Assembly (NCBI GenBank): GCA_011009095.1 | Contig: VTPC01006056.1 | Location: 8,381-72,380 of the forward strand | DNA length: 64,000 bases | Direction: 5' to 3' | From: Ignelater luminosus | Lineage: Eukaryota; Arthropoda; Insecta; Coleoptera; Elateridae | Shown: piece after piece, positions 62,349-64,000 of the stretch | How the letters are laid out: each line of letters begins with the position of its first letter | How positions within the stretch are numbered: position 1 is the first letter of the stretch | The notes under the pieces: model-generated | What the model was told of the DNA's origin: nothing | Database searches by the model: none | The model's input: the letters and a program-made list of their open reading frames with translations, nothing else | Position numbers and translations under genes: made by a program

Positions 62349-64000
62349 CTGTAAGCAATACAAAATAATCGTTAATCACTAGATCGTAAATGTTGAAGAA
62401 ATATTAATGTTATTTGATTGATTTAACAGCTTTCTCGATTATGTTAACATGTCCAACTACGGTGTCTTGAAAATTATGTCTGTCATACTTAATATACTAA
62501 AAAGGAATGATAGAGGTTATGTCAGTTCTGAGAAAGGCTTTTTTATATCCTCGCTTTGCTGTAATATTTATAAATTTATAATAAACATAATCTTGTCGTT
62601 TATAATTTATCTAGTAAATAAAAAGGTAAGCAAGAGTCACGTTGGTTTCATTTAACCTTAGATTTAACTTAACAAGGTGCATGTCTTTGCATATTGAAAT
62701 AAGATATCATACGTTCTGGCATTTGCGCAAAACGTAAATGGTGATTAACGCTATTAGTTTGTTTCTATAGTAAGTCCAATTAAAATCTTAATGCAAGAAA
62801 TTAAAAAATATCTGATATTTGAAATTCCTAGCGCTAGTAAACATTATACGAACGAAGCAGGTTGAACAAAAATCAGGCGGAAGTGGTCAAATAGTTAATA
62901 AAATTTTGTTTGTTCATTCCGTACAAAATTACTCATCAATCGAAACAAGATTAATTATTTTTAGAACAGGATTGTTTCTGTTTTTGTAAAGATGAGAAGT
63001 TGACTGTTCCGCATTACTACCTGAACTGCATTTTAAAAAGATAACGTGAGTTTCTGTGAAGACATGAACATTAATCCTTAGAAGTGACACCCAGTTTTGC
63101 AATCGATATGTCGACTCTACAATTTAATAAGAGAATTTGTTTCAAAACATTTAGTAAAATAAAAGTAAAGTACAAAATTATTATACATGAACAAATTGAG
63201 GTATTTAAATCGGAGGTTTGCTAACTATGCATATGATCAAATAAATAAAGTAGAAATGATTTAGTCACCTATATGATGGTCTCTTACATCATTACTGGAG
63301 TAGAAAAATTAAATTAAGCAATGAACTAATCGCAAGAGGAATGGTTAGCGCCAACTAACTTTTTAATTCATATTTAGACTCGCAGGAAAACCAAATTATT
63401 CTTAATTTCCTACGTTCTTCACTACATTAAGCTTATTTCTGGTTTATTTTTCTTAAGCTGTAGCTTATTTGTTAGAATTCAAATCACATTCTTAATTTTG
63501 GTGATTTTAGAACCTGTATAATTGTGTTTTGATTTCTTCTACTTATTTTATTTATTAATTATTAGCCTTTTTCAACTATATTGTTTGAATTATGACACGC
63601 CTTGTTTATTTTTATATTGATTTGAAACCACGTAGATCATCAAAAAAATTCCAATTAGTATATTACTTGTAGATTAAAAAGGTTTTATATTTAAATAGTG
63701 TCTAATACCGATTTCATAAAAATATTCTGAAAATATCTGAATTAGAAATTTTTTCATTATTCCCTACCTAAAATAAACTCCATACCTAAAAGGTGTACCT
63801 ACTAAGTTAAGTTCCATTTTCCGCAATAAAAATAAATCTAAAACAAATCATAAAGTACCTTGTTAACAGTTACATTAATTAAATAACATTGAAACTTCCG
63901 AATAGTACCTACATAGAAGGTGCTACAAATACTTAGTGACATTTTATTAACAAAATATCGTATGAATTTAACGTACATAACCTTCATTTAGTTTTAGGAC
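62349..64000. other. Upstream intron or flank of thrombospondin
   Basis: Sequence upstream of the first visible thrombospondin exon, whose acceptor is ttgcttacag. An upstream signal-peptide exon must exist. Nothing here looked convincing, so it may lie beyond 64000. Confidence 0.5.

Overview
The window is AT-rich eukaryotic DNA with GT-AG introns and many decayed transposable elements. The three host genes and the mix of elements (R1-type non-LTR, mariner, hAT-like, tRNA-derived SINE) point to an insect; I cannot name the species. An assembly gap of 707 N lies at 18513-19219.

Layout. (1) 1535-10759, plus strand: the last six coding exons of an excitatory amino-acid (glutamate/aspartate) transporter of the SLC1 family; the 5' part lies outside the window. 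Its introns carry an R1-like reverse-transcriptase relic with a SINE inside it, a decayed LTR-retrotransposon integrase and MITE-like repeats. (2) 12989-14362: a partial, broken genomic copy of the kinetochore gene further along, bracketed by two 56-bp direct repeats. (3) 20372-24561: a DNA transposon of about 4.2 kb with inverted termini of about 310-320 bp and a frameshifted transposase on the minus strand. (4) 24897-37122, minus strand: a complete Spc105R/KNL1 kinetochore scaffold gene, six exons and 2,178 codons by my splice model, with an RVSF PP1-docking motif, about twenty MELT-like repeats and a C-terminal RWD-type region. Its 5.35-kb second intron is filled with transposons. (5) 39000-42180: a hAT-like non-autonomous element with an 8-bp duplication, a small MITE, and a decayed KRBA2-like integrase. 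(6) 42760-62348, minus strand: thrombospondin, thirteen exons covering the N-terminal laminin-G-like domain, coiled coil, EGF modules, type 3 calcium repeats and C-terminal lectin-like domain; only the signal-peptide exon(s) are missing. Its introns hold a solo LTR, a 5'-truncated R1-clade element nested in an older hAT-like repeat, and a dead mariner.

The three host genes do not form a functional unit: one acts at the plasma membrane (glutamate uptake), one in mitosis (kinetochore checkpoint scaffold) and one in the extracellular matrix. The most unusual features are the Spc105R fragment copy with its direct repeats, the long MELT array, and the transposon family carrying SDGC-QN and ME-CDSVH motifs, which occurs twice. 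Exon joins were derived by hand from splice consensus and reading phase; no transcript data were available.
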